Assembly: GCF_029223885.1 (NCBI RefSeq)
Contig: NZ_CP119409.1
Span: 2,754,001-2,818,000 of the forward strand
Source of the DNA: Pararhizobium gei
Lineage (GTDB): Bacteria; Pseudomonadota; Alphaproteobacteria; Rhizobiales; Rhizobiaceae
Length of the DNA stretch: 64,000 nt
Direction of reading: 5' to 3'
This document shows positions 38,664-46,792 of this stretch, piece after piece. The notes below the pieces were generated by a model that was given only the letters and a program-made list of their open reading frames with translations, was not told the DNA's origin and did no database searches. Each line of letters begins with the position of its first letter. Positions within the stretch are counted from its first letter, which is position 1. The position numbers and the translations under genes were made by a program.

Positions 38664-39485
38664 ATGTGTGACGCCTGCATCATAGACTCCGTGAAAAGCC
38701 GCATGCTCTCGCGCAGGAGCTTCTTCCGTGCGGCGGCCGTTGGCGCTGCCACGGTTACAGCTGCAAATTCCGGCGCACTGAGCCCGGCACTTGCCCAGGC
38801 GCCGAAGGGCGTCACCGACCTGACCCATGAGCTTTTCGAGGAGTTCCCGACCTTCTTCGGGCAACAGCAGTTTTTCCGCGAGCAAAAGTTCAACTACAAG
38901 GAACACAAGTTCAACCTCTTCGAACTGCGGGTGAACGAGCATACCGGAACGCATATCGACGCACCGCTGCACTTTTCCGAAGATGGAAAGTCGGTCGCGG
39001 AAATCCCGGTTACCGATCTGGTCGTACCGCTCGCCGTTATCGATATCCGCGAAAAAGCTGCCGCGAGCCCGGACGCGCAGTTGAACCCCGACGACATCAA
39101 GGCCTGGATCGCAGCGAACGGCGATTTGCCGGAAAAGGCCTGCGTCGCCTTGAATTCCGGCTGGGGCAAGCATCTCGGCACCGACAAGTTCCGCAATGCC
39201 GACGGCGACGGCAAAATGCATTTCCCCGGCTTCCATGTCGAAGCCGTTCAGTATCTCGCCGAGAATTCGAGCGCCGTCGGGATCGCCGTCGATACGCTTT
39301 CGCTCGACTACGGAATTTCGCCCGATTTCGCCACGCATTATGCCTGGCTTGCCACCGGCCACTGGGGCCTGGAAGCGGCTGCCAATCTCGACCAGCTCCC
39401 GGCCAAGGGCGCGACGCTGATCGTCGGTGCGCCAAAAATCCGCGGCGGCACGGGTGGCCCCTCCCGCGTTCTCGCACTGGTTTGA
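38664..39485 (+). CDS. Tat-exported cyclase-family hydrolase (kynurenine formamidase fold)
   Basis: 273 residues. A twin-arginine signal is plain: SRRSFFRAAAVGAATV at about residues 16-31, so the folded, metal-loaded enzyme is exported to the periplasm. The catalytic metal motif HTGTHIDAPLHF (HxGTHxDxPxHF) is the signature of the cyclase family (PF04199), with GFHVEAVQYLAENSSAVGIAVDTLSLDYG as a second conserved block. The substrate is unknown: family members hydrolyse formylkynurenine or act on other amides and cyclic compounds. AGGGGAAC precedes the ATG. It is followed 47 bases later by an AhpD-like gene, forming a small operon. Confidence 0.9.
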   Translation: MCDACIIDSVKSRMLSRRSFFRAAAVGAATVTAANSGALSPALAQAPKGVTDLTHELFEEFPTFFGQQQFFREQKFNYKEHKFNLFELRVNEHTGTHIDAPLHFSEDGKSVAEIPVTDLVVPLAVIDIREKAAASPDAQLNPDDIKAWIAANGDLPEKACVALNSGWGKHLGTDKFRNADGDGKMHFPGFHVEAVQYLAENSSAVGIAVDTLSLDYGISPDFATHYAWLATGHWGLEAAANLDQLPAKGATLIVGAPKIRGGTGGPSRVLALV

Positions 39486-39532
39486 ACCCTGTTGCCGGCG
39501 GCGCGTCCGCCGGCCCTTCCCAAGGAGATGCC

Positions 39533-39943
39533 ATGAGCACGATCCACCCGCCTCACGACCGCGAGGCCGACCCGCGCGTCAAGGCCGTTTTCGACGATAT
39601 CCGAAGCACCCGCAAAGCGGATTTCATCAACAATATGTGGCATTACCTCGCCTTCGATCCGGCCTTGCTCGAAAAGACATGGGCCGATGTCAAGGCGATC
39701 ATGGCAACGCCATCGGCGCTCGATCCCCTGACCAAGGAGATGCTCTATATCGCCGTCTCGGTCACCAATGGCTGCGGCTATTGCGCACATTCCCATACCG
39801 CGGCGGCCCGTGCGAAAGGCATGACGGACGCCCAGCATGCCGATCTTCTCAGTGTCATTTCGCTCGCCGCCCGGACCAACCAACTGGCAACGGGGTTGCA
39901 GGTGCCCGTCGATCCCGCTTTTGACGCCGACCGGCGCTCCTGA
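39533..39943 (+). CDS. carboxymuconolactone decarboxylase/AhpD-like protein
   Basis: 136 residues, all helical, with the redox motif CGYCAHSHTAAA (CxxCxxxH) of the AhpD branch: two cysteines and the downstream histidine act in peroxide reduction or related thiol chemistry. MLYIAVSVTNGCGYC leads into it. A strong ribosome-binding site (AAGGAGATGCC) fixes the start. It is second in an operon with the Tat-exported cyclase; a shared role is likely but unknown. No signal peptide, so it is cytoplasmic. Confidence 0.9.
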   Translation: MSTIHPPHDREADPRVKAVFDDIRSTRKADFINNMWHYLAFDPALLEKTWADVKAIMATPSALDPLTKEMLYIAVSVTNGCGYCAHSHTAAARAKGMTDAQHADLLSVISLAARTNQLATGLQVPVDPAFDADRRS

Positions 39944-40043
39944 GAGGCAAAACGCCCATCTTCGGCCTGAAGACGCTGGACAAGCAGAATAAAAGAGGAA
40001 CAGAATTCTGGCCTTTCGGCTCCGAATCACTACATTGAGCCGC

Positions 40044-42527
40044 ATGAGCAATGGTTTTGATGATATCCCCTTCTTCGACGAGGAACCGGCCCCGCGGCCA
40101 GCCCGCGGCACGACCCCGCAGGCGGTGCCTTCCGCGCCGGCTGGAGGCTCAGGCGGCGGCATCGCCGCCCGCGCCATGGCGGCGCGCGACCAGCATCGGG
40201 TGCCCGACTATCTGGGCGGTCTCAATCCGGAACAGCGCGAAGCGGTGGAAGCCCTCGACGGGCCGGTTCTGGTACTGGCAGGCGCCGGCACCGGCAAGAC
40301 CCGTGTCCTGACGACCCGCATCGCCCATATCCTCTCGACCGGCCGCGCCTTTCCCAGCCAGATCCTTGCCGTCACCTTCACCAACAAGGCCGCGCGCGAA
40401 ATGAAGGAACGCATCGGCGTGCTCGTCGGCAATGCCGTCGAGGGCATGCCGTGGATGGGTACCTTTCACTCGATCGGCGTCAAGCTCCTGCGCCGCCATG
40501 CCGAACTCGTCGGCCTGAAATCCTCATTCACCATCCTCGATACGGACGATGTGGTTCGTCTGATCAAGCAGATCATCCAGGCCGAGGGCATCGACGACAA
40601 GCGCTGGCCGGCAAAACAGTTCGCCCAGATGATCGACGGCTGGAAGAACAAGGGTTTTGGCCCTGCCGATATACCCGAAGGCGACGCCCGCGCCTTTGCC
40701 AATGGAAAAGGCCGCGAACTCTACGCCGCCTATCAGGCCCGGCTGATGACGCTGAACGCCTGCGATTTCGGCGATCTGCTGCTGCACCCGATCCGCATGT
40801 TCCGTGCCCATCCGGATGTGCTGAGGGAGTATCACGAGCGCTTTCGCTACATTCTGGTGGACGAGTATCAGGACACCAATACGGCCCAGTACATGTGGCT
40901 GCGGCTGCTCGCCCAGCGGCCGAAGGGCGTACCCCAGAATGTCTGCTGCGTCGGCGACGACGACCAGTCGATCTATGGCTGGCGCGGCGCCGAGGTCGAT
41001 AACATCCTGCGCTTCGAAAAGGATTTCCCGGGTGCCAAGGTGATCAAGCTTGAGCGCAACTACCGCTCCACCGAACACATCCTCGGTGCCGCCGCCCATC
41101 TCATCGCCCATAACGAGGGCCGCCTCGGCAAGACGCTGTTTACCGACCGCAGCAATCCCGATGATGACAAGGTGCAGGTGCATGCCGCCTGGGATTCGGA
41201 AGAAGAGGCCCGTGCCGTCGGCGAGGAGATCGAACAGCTCCAGCGGAACAAGCATCTCCTCAACGACATGGCGATTCTGGTGCGCGCCTCCTTCCAGATG
41301 CGCGAATTCGAAGACCGGTTCGTCACGCTTGGGCTCAACTACCGCGTCATCGGCGGCCCGCGCTTTTACGAGCGCATGGAAATTCGCGACGCGCTCGCCT
41401 ATTTCCGCCTCGTCTGCCAGCCGGCCGACGATCTCGCCTTCGAGCGAATCGTCAATACGCCCAAGCGCGGCCTTGGCGACACCTCTATCCGCCAGTTGCA
41501 CGACTATGCCCGCGCCCGCAACATCCCCATGCTTCAGGCGACCGCCGACATCATCGAAACCGACGAGATGAAGGCCAAGCCGCGCAAATCGCTGTTCGAC
41601 GTGGTCACCATGTTCAAGCGCTGGCAGGGCCTGCTCGAAACCACCCCGCATACCGCGCTTGCCGAAACCATCCTCGAAGAGTCCGGCTATACGGACATGT
41701 GGAAGAATGACAAGTCGGCCGAAGCGCCGGGCCGGCTCGAAAACCTGAAGGAACTCATCCGCTCGATGGAGCAGTTCGAGAGCATGCGCGGCTTCCTCGA
41801 ACATATCGCACTTGTCATGGACGCCGAGACCAACGAAAACCTCGATGCCGTCTCGATCATGACGCTGCACTCGGCCAAGGGCCTGGAATTCGAGACCGTC
41901 TTCCTGCCCGGCTGGGAGGAAGGCCTGTTTCCGCACCAGCGCGCGCTGGACGAGGGCGGCCGCTCGGGGCTTGAGGAAGAGCGACGTCTCGCCTATGTCG
42001 GCCTCACCCGCGCCAAGCGCCGCTGTCACATCTGGTTCGTCTCCAACCGCCGCATTCACGGCCTCTGGCAATCGACCCTGCCCTCGCGCTTCCTCGATGA
42101 GCTTCCGGTCACGCACTGCGATGTCGCCGAGCCCGAACAATCCTACGGCGGCTACAACCGCGGCGGCTACGGCCAGTCCCGCTTCGACAAGCAGGAGCCC
42201 TTCGCCAGCACCTACACCTCCCCCGGCTGGAAGCGCGCCCAGGCCAACAAGACCGACGCCACCCGCGACAACTGGGGCAACCGCTCCGGCGTCTCAATCG
42301 ACCGCATCGGCTACGGCGAATCCGGCCCCAAGGCCCGCACCATTGACGGCGAACTCGTTGCCAAGTCGAAAATCGACGAACCCTCGAAATTCGACATCGG
42401 CGACCGGGTTTTTCATATCAAGTTCGGGAATGGAAACATTGCGGGGATCGAGGGCAACAAGCTGACGATCAATTTCGACCGGGCCGGGCAGAAACGGGTG
42501 CTGGACGGGTTTGTGGAGCGGGTGTGA
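40044..42527 (+). CDS. uvrD: UvrD/PcrA-type DNA helicase
   Basis: 827-residue superfamily 1A helicase, 3'-5', used in nucleotide excision and mismatch repair and in clearing RecA. All motifs are in order: Walker A VLAGAGTGKTRVLTTRI, Ia TFTNKAAREMKER, II LVDEYQDTN, III VGDDDQSIYGWRGA, IV LERNYRST, V MTLHSAKGLEFETVF, VI LAYVGLTRAKRRC. The first ~55 residues are an extra Pro/Ala-rich tail, and the C-terminus has a Tudor-like RNA-polymerase-binding fold (FDIGDRVFHIKFGNGNIAGIEGNKLTINFD). Start at ATG 40044; a TTG lies 9 bases upstream. Confidence 0.95.
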   Translation: MSNGFDDIPFFDEEPAPRPARGTTPQAVPSAPAGGSGGGIAARAMAARDQHRVPDYLGGLNPEQREAVEALDGPVLVLAGAGTGKTRVLTTRIAHILSTGRAFPSQILAVTFTNKAAREMKERIGVLVGNAVEGMPWMGTFHSIGVKLLRRHAELVGLKSSFTILDTDDVVRLIKQIIQAEGIDDKRWPAKQFAQMIDGWKNKGFGPADIPEGDARAFANGKGRELYAAYQARLMTLNACDFGDLLLHPIRMFRAHPDVLREYHERFRYILVDEYQDTNTAQYMWLRLLAQRPKGVPQNVCCVGDDDQSIYGWRGAEVDNILRFEKDFPGAKVIKLERNYRSTEHILGAAAHLIAHNEGRLGKTLFTDRSNPDDDKVQVHAAWDSEEEARAVGEEIEQLQRNKHLLNDMAILVRASFQMREFEDRFVTLGLNYRVIGGPRFYERMEIRDALAYFRLVCQPADDLAFERIVNTPKRGLGDTSIRQLHDYARARNIPMLQATADIIETDEMKAKPRKSLFDVVTMFKRWQGLLETTPHTALAETILEESGYTDMWKNDKSAEAPGRLENLKELIRSMEQFESMRGFLEHIALVMDAETNENLDAVSIMTLHSAKGLEFETVFLPGWEEGLFPHQRALDEGGRSGLEEERRLAYVGLTRAKRRCHIWFVSNRRIHGLWQSTLPSRFLDELPVTHCDVAEPEQSYGGYNRGGYGQSRFDKQEPFASTYTSPGWKRAQANKTDATRDNWGNRSGVSIDRIGYGESGPKARTIDGELVAKSKIDEPSKFDIGDRVFHIKFGNGNIAGIEGNKLTINFDRAGQKRVLDGFVERV

Positions 42528-42755
42528 AGGGCTTACGCTAAAGCGGAAACAGTCTTGGATTGTAAGATCGAACGACTTCAGGCCGAATTCAGACTGTCTG
42601 CATTTGGGCGGAGGTGCACACCGGCAGCCGGCATTTTGAGTTGCGTGCGCGGATCGGTGTTACGGAATCGTTTGCCGCCCGGAGTCGTGAAGCAAAGCGC
42701 TTCCCACTCGGCAACAGTCAGCTAACGAAACAAATAGGAAGCACCCTTAGCGTGA

Positions 42756-43228
42756 CTACAAGGACATTCTAAAATTCATGTTTGCCGGTAGACGCATCCC
42801 GACCTTTATTGCATTCGGCAGTTGAACGTTGATCTTATCCCCCGGCTTCGCCTGCCGGATCGTCCTCATCGCGCGAACCAGTAAAGCCATGATTAGGACG
42901 GCTCCGTGATCATCCGCTGGATCACACGCCATCGCGCCGAACGTGACACTCGCAGATTTGGATTTTTTGTCTTCCTCCCAATGAAGCCAGCCGACGCCCG
43001 AAGATATTTCCAGTAAGGGATGCCATTCGTCTGCCTTTTCGTCCCGAACTTTAATTGTTGGCCATGACCGGCCGATGCGGCACCCATGCTTGAAAGCATT
43101 GTAGACTGTTTTTTGGCCGAATAACGCCGCTTGCACTGAGATGAACTTGATGACCTCATTGTCTAGCACATACTCATTTCCAATACGGCCCCAGAATTTA
43201 GCTGCGATCCATCTTTCAAAATCAGTAA
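42756..43228 (-). pseudogene. 3' part of a gene split by the IS630 element
   Basis: About 157 codons that read on from the fragment at 44390-44744 once the insertion and one copy of the flanking TAA are removed; the joined frame passes without a stop across ...GISDV-TDFERWIAAKFW... The residues FGQKTVYNAFKHGCRI and DKINVQLPNAIKVGM look like normal protein. I do not recognise the family. On its own it has only a GTG from the IS end as a possible start, so it is probably not expressed correctly. The sequence is somewhat less GC-rich than its neighbours. Confidence 0.7.
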
Positions 43229-44389
43229 TACCAACCGTCACTGATTAGAACCCTTGCGCCCATTTGCGTCGGCCGATTGACATGATCTTCCATGGTCGTT
43301 GCTGGAGGGTTCTCCAAGCGTAGCAGCAGTGGTCGACGATATCCTCGTAGGATTTGAAGACTCGGTTTGAGAGCCAGTTGTCCCTCATGAACTGCCAGAT
43401 GTTTTCGACCGGGTTCAACTCGGGCGATTTGGGCGGCAGTGGCAGGATGGTGATGTTTTCTGGAACGACGAGATTGTTGGACATGTGCCATCCGGCCTGA
43501 TCCATGATGAGGACGGCGTGTGCATGAACGGCGACGTTGCGGGATATCTCGATCAGGTGCTGGTTCATGGCATGGGTGTCGCACCACGGCATGACGAGAG
43601 CGGCGGCCTTGCCGTGCTTGGGACAGATGGCACCGAAGATATAGGCCGATCGGGTTCGCTGGTCGTGCGGCGCGGACGGCCTTGAGCCCCGCTTGGCCCA
43701 ACGACGCGTGATCTTGTTCTTCTGGCCTATCCGGGCTTCGTCCTGGAACCAGATTTCGATTACTTTGCCCTTGGCGGGACCTGCGGCGATTTCTGCCACA
43801 GCGGCGGGGAAGTTTTTTTAAATGCCTCGGCCGCCTCGGCATCCTGCGCATGATGTCTTGGGCGAGCCGAGAGCTTGCGATAGCCCATGGCACGCACTTC
43901 GCGGCCCAGGGTCTCCTCGCTCACCGAGATGCGGAACTCTTCCCAAATCCATTGCGCCAGATCACACAGACGCCAGCGAACGACTCCATCCAGATACGGG
44001 GTCGGTCCGCGCTCTATGGCTTGCGCCAAAGCCGTTCGCTGTTCATCGTTCAGGAGAGAAGGTTTGCCCGGGGCCTTGCCGTTGATAAGGCCGGCGGGAC
44101 CGCGTTCATTGAAGCGCACCACCCAGTCGCGCACGATCTGAACCGTCACACTGCCAAGCCGGGCGGCATCGGCGCGTGAGCCGCCATCATAGATCGATGC
44201 AAGTGCCAGAAGCCGCCGTGCCTGATCGGCATCGCGTGTCTGCCGAGCCAGAAGCCGCAACCTGGCTCCGTCGAAGTCCGATCGCAAAGAAATCGCTGAA
44301 CCCATCACAAACCTCCAGTTTGCATCACAGATTCAGATTCGTTGGCTGCTGGGAATCCCCTTCAGAGTCATGCTCACTGACGGTTGGTA
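43229..44389 (-). mobile_element. IS630-family insertion sequence
   Basis: 1161 bp. The ends are inverted repeats: TACCAACCGTCACTGA at 43229-43244 against the complement of TCAGTGACGGTTGGTA-like bases ending at 44389, 15 of 16 matching. TAA lies directly outside both ends (43226-43228 and 44390-44392), consistent with the TA duplication of this family. It holds one transposase gene in two frames. It interrupts an unknown gene. The intact repeats and single clear target duplication suggest a fairly recent insertion. Confidence 0.9.
43245..44305 (-). CDS. IS630-family transposase, joined by a -1 frameshift
   Basis: Two overlapping frames. The first (44305 to about 43806) is the DNA-binding half: ISLRSDFDGARLRLLARQTRDADQARRLLALASIYDGGSRADAARL (helix-turn-helix), then VSEETLGREVRAMGYRKLSARPRHHAQ. 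The second is the DDE domain: WFQDEARIGQ (Asp), LIMDQAGWH (Asp) and LPPKSPELNPVENIW (Glu). A run of seven A on the coding strand (43813-43819) is where a -1 shift reads FKK into NFPAAVAEIAAGP and makes one protein of about 350 residues. This may be programmed slippage, as in other members of the family, rather than decay, since both halves are otherwise intact. Confidence 0.85.
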
Positions 44390-44744
44390 TAACATCACTA
44401 ATCCCGAGCGCGGTGGGTATCTGCTTAAGAGCTACGGACTGCACGGCATCATTGAGCTTCGTGCCAAAAAATTTCTTAGCAAACCGAGGAACTGGGCCGT
44501 GCGGATGAGCGCCCAAAAGCACGGTGAGCAGCGTTTCGATGGCATGAAAACGTATAAACATGAGCGCTGATGCTCTCATTTCATCCATACCGTCGACCAA
44601 TTCGGCGCCGAAGTCGGTATCCTTGCTCGGCTGCTCGTCCAAGCAATAATGCTGATCGATGTCCCTTGTATACCGAATGCAACTTGCCTGCTTCAGATGG
44701 TAGAGCGGATCAATTTGCGCCCAAAATGCGTCTTCGATATTCAT
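44390..44744 (-). pseudogene. 5' part of a gene split by the IS630 element
   Basis: 118 codons from an ATG with an excellent ribosome-binding site (GGGAGGAGTCC). It begins MNIEDAFWAQIDPLYHLKQ, is Met/His-rich in the middle (DEMRASALMFIRFHAIETLLTVLLGAHPHGP) and runs into the IS end after ALGISDV. Without the IS the whole product would be about 274 residues. No signal or membrane segment is certain, and no family is recognised. A truncated protein ending with residues read from the IS could still be made. Confidence 0.72.
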
Positions 44745-44904
44745 GCCGGACTCCTCCCATAATTACCTTAAGTTTACGGCAACATATCGGAAAATGCACT
44801 CAGCCCTGTATAACGTACCTCGACGAGGTGCTTTGATATGCTGCGCGCACGTTGGGCTCCACCATCGCCGCGTCCAATCCCCATTCTACAATTCCCTCGC
44901 CGCG

Positions 44905-44944
44905 CCCATGGATACGCTGCCAGCTGTGAAAGCGTATCCATGGG
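44905..44944. repeat. 13-bp inverted repeat (hairpin)
   Basis: CCCATGGATACGC (44905-44917) and its exact complement GCGTATCCATGGG (44932-44944) flank a 14-base loop. No T-run follows, so it is not a simple terminator. It lies in the repeat field upstream of the GIY-YIG cassette. Confidence 0.8.
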
Positions 44945-44969
44945 CACGGGGCACGGGGCACGGGGCACG
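44942..44969 (+). repeat. four tandem copies of the heptamer GGGCACG
   Basis: GGGCACG is repeated four times in a row, directly after the hairpin arm (sharing its last GGG) and then runs into GGGGAAAGG. It is non-coding and of a type prone to copy-number change by slippage. Confidence 0.85.
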
Positions 44970-44975
44970 GGGAAA

Positions 44976-45082
44976 GGATGACAACCTTTTGGGATCAGCA
45001 AAGTCGAAAGACGCGCGGAAGCGAGCAGTATCTCATTCAGATCCTGCACCCTCTCTTCCGTCATCCTCGGGCTTGACCCGAG
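44976..45082 (+). repeat. ~107-bp dispersed repeat, copy 1
   Basis: Starts GGATGACAACCTTTTGGGAT and ends in the hairpin CCTCGGGCTTGACCCGAGG. It aligns along most of its length, imperfectly, with the copy at 45424-45530 in the same direction (shared blocks: CCTTTTGGG, TCAGCA, CGGAAGC, TCTCAT, CCGTCATC, GGCTTGACC). Confidence 0.7.
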
Positions 45083-45097
45083 GATCCACGCCCAAGC
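45061..45097 (+). repeat. REP-like 37-bp inverted repeat, left copy
   Basis: A 37-bp sequence identical, in reverse complement, to 45394-45430. It contains a 9-bp-stem hairpin ATCCTCGGG-CTTGA-CCCGAGGAT followed by CCACGCCCAAGC. It ends at 45097, the base next to the stop codon of the GIY-YIG gene. Confidence 0.92.
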
Positions 45098-45382
45098 CTA
45101 CCAAAGTTCATGATATAAATCCCGCCAATCCGGATTCATGGCCTCAATCAATTCAATCTTCCATTGCCGGTACCAGCGCTTCAGCGATTTCTCACGCTGA
45201 ATTGCCGTACCGATCTGCAGATGTTCCTCATACCAGACGAGTTGCGTGCATCCGTATTTGGCAGCAAAGCCTTCTGTCTTACCCTCACGGTGCTCGCAAA
45301 TGCGCCGCTTTATATCGGCGGTTACGCCGATATAAAGCGTTCCTCGTTTGTGGTTGGTGACGATATAGACATAGCCCGCCAT
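45098..45382 (-). CDS. GIY-YIG nuclease-superfamily protein bracketed by REP-like repeats
   Basis: 94 residues, almost nothing but one catalytic domain. The GIY-YIG strands are GYVYIVTNHKRGTLYIGVT, with the catalytic Arg in DIKRRICEHREGKTEGFAAKY and the metal-binding Glu in IQREKSLKRWYRQWKIELIE. It ends NPDWRDLYHELW, as in the UPF0213-like group common in alphaproteobacteria. Perfect 37-bp inverted repeats start 12 bases before the ATG and directly after the stop, making a 370-bp cassette. No ribosome-binding site is obvious, so expression is uncertain. Substrate unknown; a role with the repeats is an inference. Confidence 0.9.
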   Translation of the reverse strand: MAGYVYIVTNHKRGTLYIGVTADIKRRICEHREGKTEGFAAKYGCTQLVWYEEHLQIGTAIQREKSLKRWYRQWKIELIEAMNPDWRDLYHELW

Positions 45383-45393
45383 GATGTGATGAT

Positions 45394-45430
45394 GCTTGGG
45401 CGTGGATCCTCGGGTCAAGCCCGAGGATGA
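45394..45430 (-). repeat. REP-like 37-bp inverted repeat, right copy
   Basis: Exact reverse complement of 45061-45097, with the same 9-bp-stem hairpin. Both copies point inward to the GIY-YIG gene. Its outer end runs into the second ~107-bp repeat copy. Confidence 0.92.
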
Positions 45431-45530
45431 CACCTTTTGGGGTCAGCAGGTTTTAAGACACCCGGAAGCTAAGTCTCTCATACAAACCGCGCATCCCTCC
45501 CCTCCGTCATCATCAGGCTTGACCGGAACA
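45424..45530 (+). repeat. ~107-bp dispersed repeat, copy 2
   Basis: Starts GGATGACACCTTTTGGGGT and ends in a decayed hairpin (CATCAGGCTTGACCGG). Imperfect direct repeat of 44976-45082, so the GIY-YIG cassette lies between two direct copies. Confidence 0.7.
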
Positions 45531-45652
45531 TGATGGCGAGAACAAATTCGCCGCGACAATTCGCAGGGCTAGGAGGCGTAACTCCAGCGTGAGGATGATG
45601 GCTTTGGCCTGCCAAAATTTCATCTCAAAGCTGAATGTTCCGTTGGCCCTAC

Positions 45653-46792
45653 TCACCCCTTGCGCGAAAACAACGACGCCAGTGTCTTCTTCGCCGGTGA
45701 GAAGCCGCCCTTCATGCTTTCGACGATGACCATATGGGTGATTTCGCCGCGCTTGAAGGCTTTGAGGAATTTCGGGTAGTTGGCGAAGGCGACGCAGCCG
45801 TGGCTGTCGCCGGGTTTGCGCAACAGGTAGCTATGGGCAAGCAGGCCCGTGCGGCCAAGCGGTGCCACGCCGTTGGTTGGCGTCAGACGAACGGCCTCGA
45901 CACCGTGGAACAGAGATTCGCGCATGGTCACCTTGTAGGTGCCCGGTGGCGTTGGACCCTTCATCTTCACATGGGTGAAATCCGGATTGTCGCGCATCTT
46001 GCCGATGCCGGAATGGGCTTCGAGCCGCTCGCCGTTCGGCATATGGACCACGCCGGCGGAAATATCGTAATAGGCGACGCCCTTGCGGCCGCGCACGACC
46101 GGGCGAACCGTATCCTCGTCATCCATGACCATGCCCGGCTTGGCATAGGCGAGCTGTTTCAGGGGCTTGCGCTCGGACGGCATGTCCGTGACGCCGGCCA
46201 GGCTGCGCGGCTTTGTCAGCGGCAGCGGTCCGAGATCGGGGAGCGTTCCATTCAACGCTGAAGCCTCGGTCATGACGAGGCCGAACGGCTTTGCGACGCC
46301 CTGCTCTGCCAGGGAAACCTCCTCCACCAGCGCATTGGCAACGACCGGCACCGAGCCGGTGATCACACCCTCACTCCGTGATGCCGCAGCCTGGGCAAGC
46401 GCGGCAACCTGCGTCTTCTCGATGAATTCCGCAGCCGGCCTTGCAGCTGCAACCGCGACTGCAGCCTTGTGCGGCAAACCACGCGCAGCCAGATTGATCC
46501 GCGGCATGACCGTGATCCGGGAGAATTTGGGGAGACGAACGAGGCGTTGCTCCTTTGGCGCCTCGCGCATGATGCCGTTCAGCCCAAGCGATGCGCTGAA
46601 CCGGGCGTCCTTTGCCGGTGGCAATGACGACCCCATGCTGTGGATGACAGCAAAAGCCACCGTGACCCAGACGCCGGCTGCGGCGCCGATGCCGACAAGG
46701 GCGGGCGTTGAAAGAAAGCCCCGTCTGTCAAAAGGACGCCGCGCTTTTGCCTTCGAGGCGACGTGACTGATTTTTCCGACCGCAAACGCCAT
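45653..46792 (-). CDS. DUF2778 (Tlde1-like) L,D-transpeptidase-fold protein
   Basis: About 379 residues; ATG 46843 would add 17. A single membrane anchor lies at about 28-52 (LSTPALVGIGAAAGVWVTVAFAVIHSM), then a ~200-residue Ala/Pro-rich periplasmic stretch. The C-terminal DUF2778 domain begins GVAYYDISAGVVHMPNGERLEAHSGIG and has the catalytic SHGCVAF motif (His and Cys). The domain is that of Tlde1 peptidoglycan-targeting L,D-transpeptidases/carboxypeptidases. There is no type VI secretion gene or immunity gene nearby, so this is probably a housekeeping cell-wall enzyme, as in other rhizobia. Confidence 0.85.
   Translation of the reverse strand: MAFAVGKISHVASKAKARRPFDRRGFLSTPALVGIGAAAGVWVTVAFAVIHSMGSSLPPAKDARFSASLGLNGIMREAPKEQRLVRLPKFSRITVMPRINLAARGLPHKAAVAVAAARPAAEFIEKTQVAALAQAAASRSEGVITGSVPVVANALVEEVSLAEQGVAKPFGLVMTEASALNGTLPDLGPLPLTKPRSLAGVTDMPSERKPLKQLAYAKPGMVMDDEDTVRPVVRGRKGVAYYDISAGVVHMPNGERLEAHSGIGKMRDNPDFTHVKMKGPTPPGTYKVTMRESLFHGVEAVRLTPTNGVAPLGRTGLLAHSYLLRKPGDSHGCVAFANYPKFLKAFKRGEITHMVIVESMKGGFSPAKKTLASLFSRKG

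Noticed and set aside
40524..42140. A 538-codon open frame on the minus strand
   Set aside because: Antisense to uvrD, which has all helicase motifs.
44942..44969. CRISPR array
   Set aside because: The units are seven bases in direct tandem without spacers, and no cas genes are present.
44743..45360. A 205-codon open frame on the plus strand through the repeat field
   Set aside because: It crosses the hairpin, the heptamer array and the repeats and is antisense to the GIY-YIG gene; residues such as SSGLTRGS are read from the REP-like repeat.
45653..46792. Type VI secretion effector (Tlde1) with an immunity gene
   Set aside because: The domain matches, but there is an N-terminal anchor and no neighbouring immunity or secretion gene.
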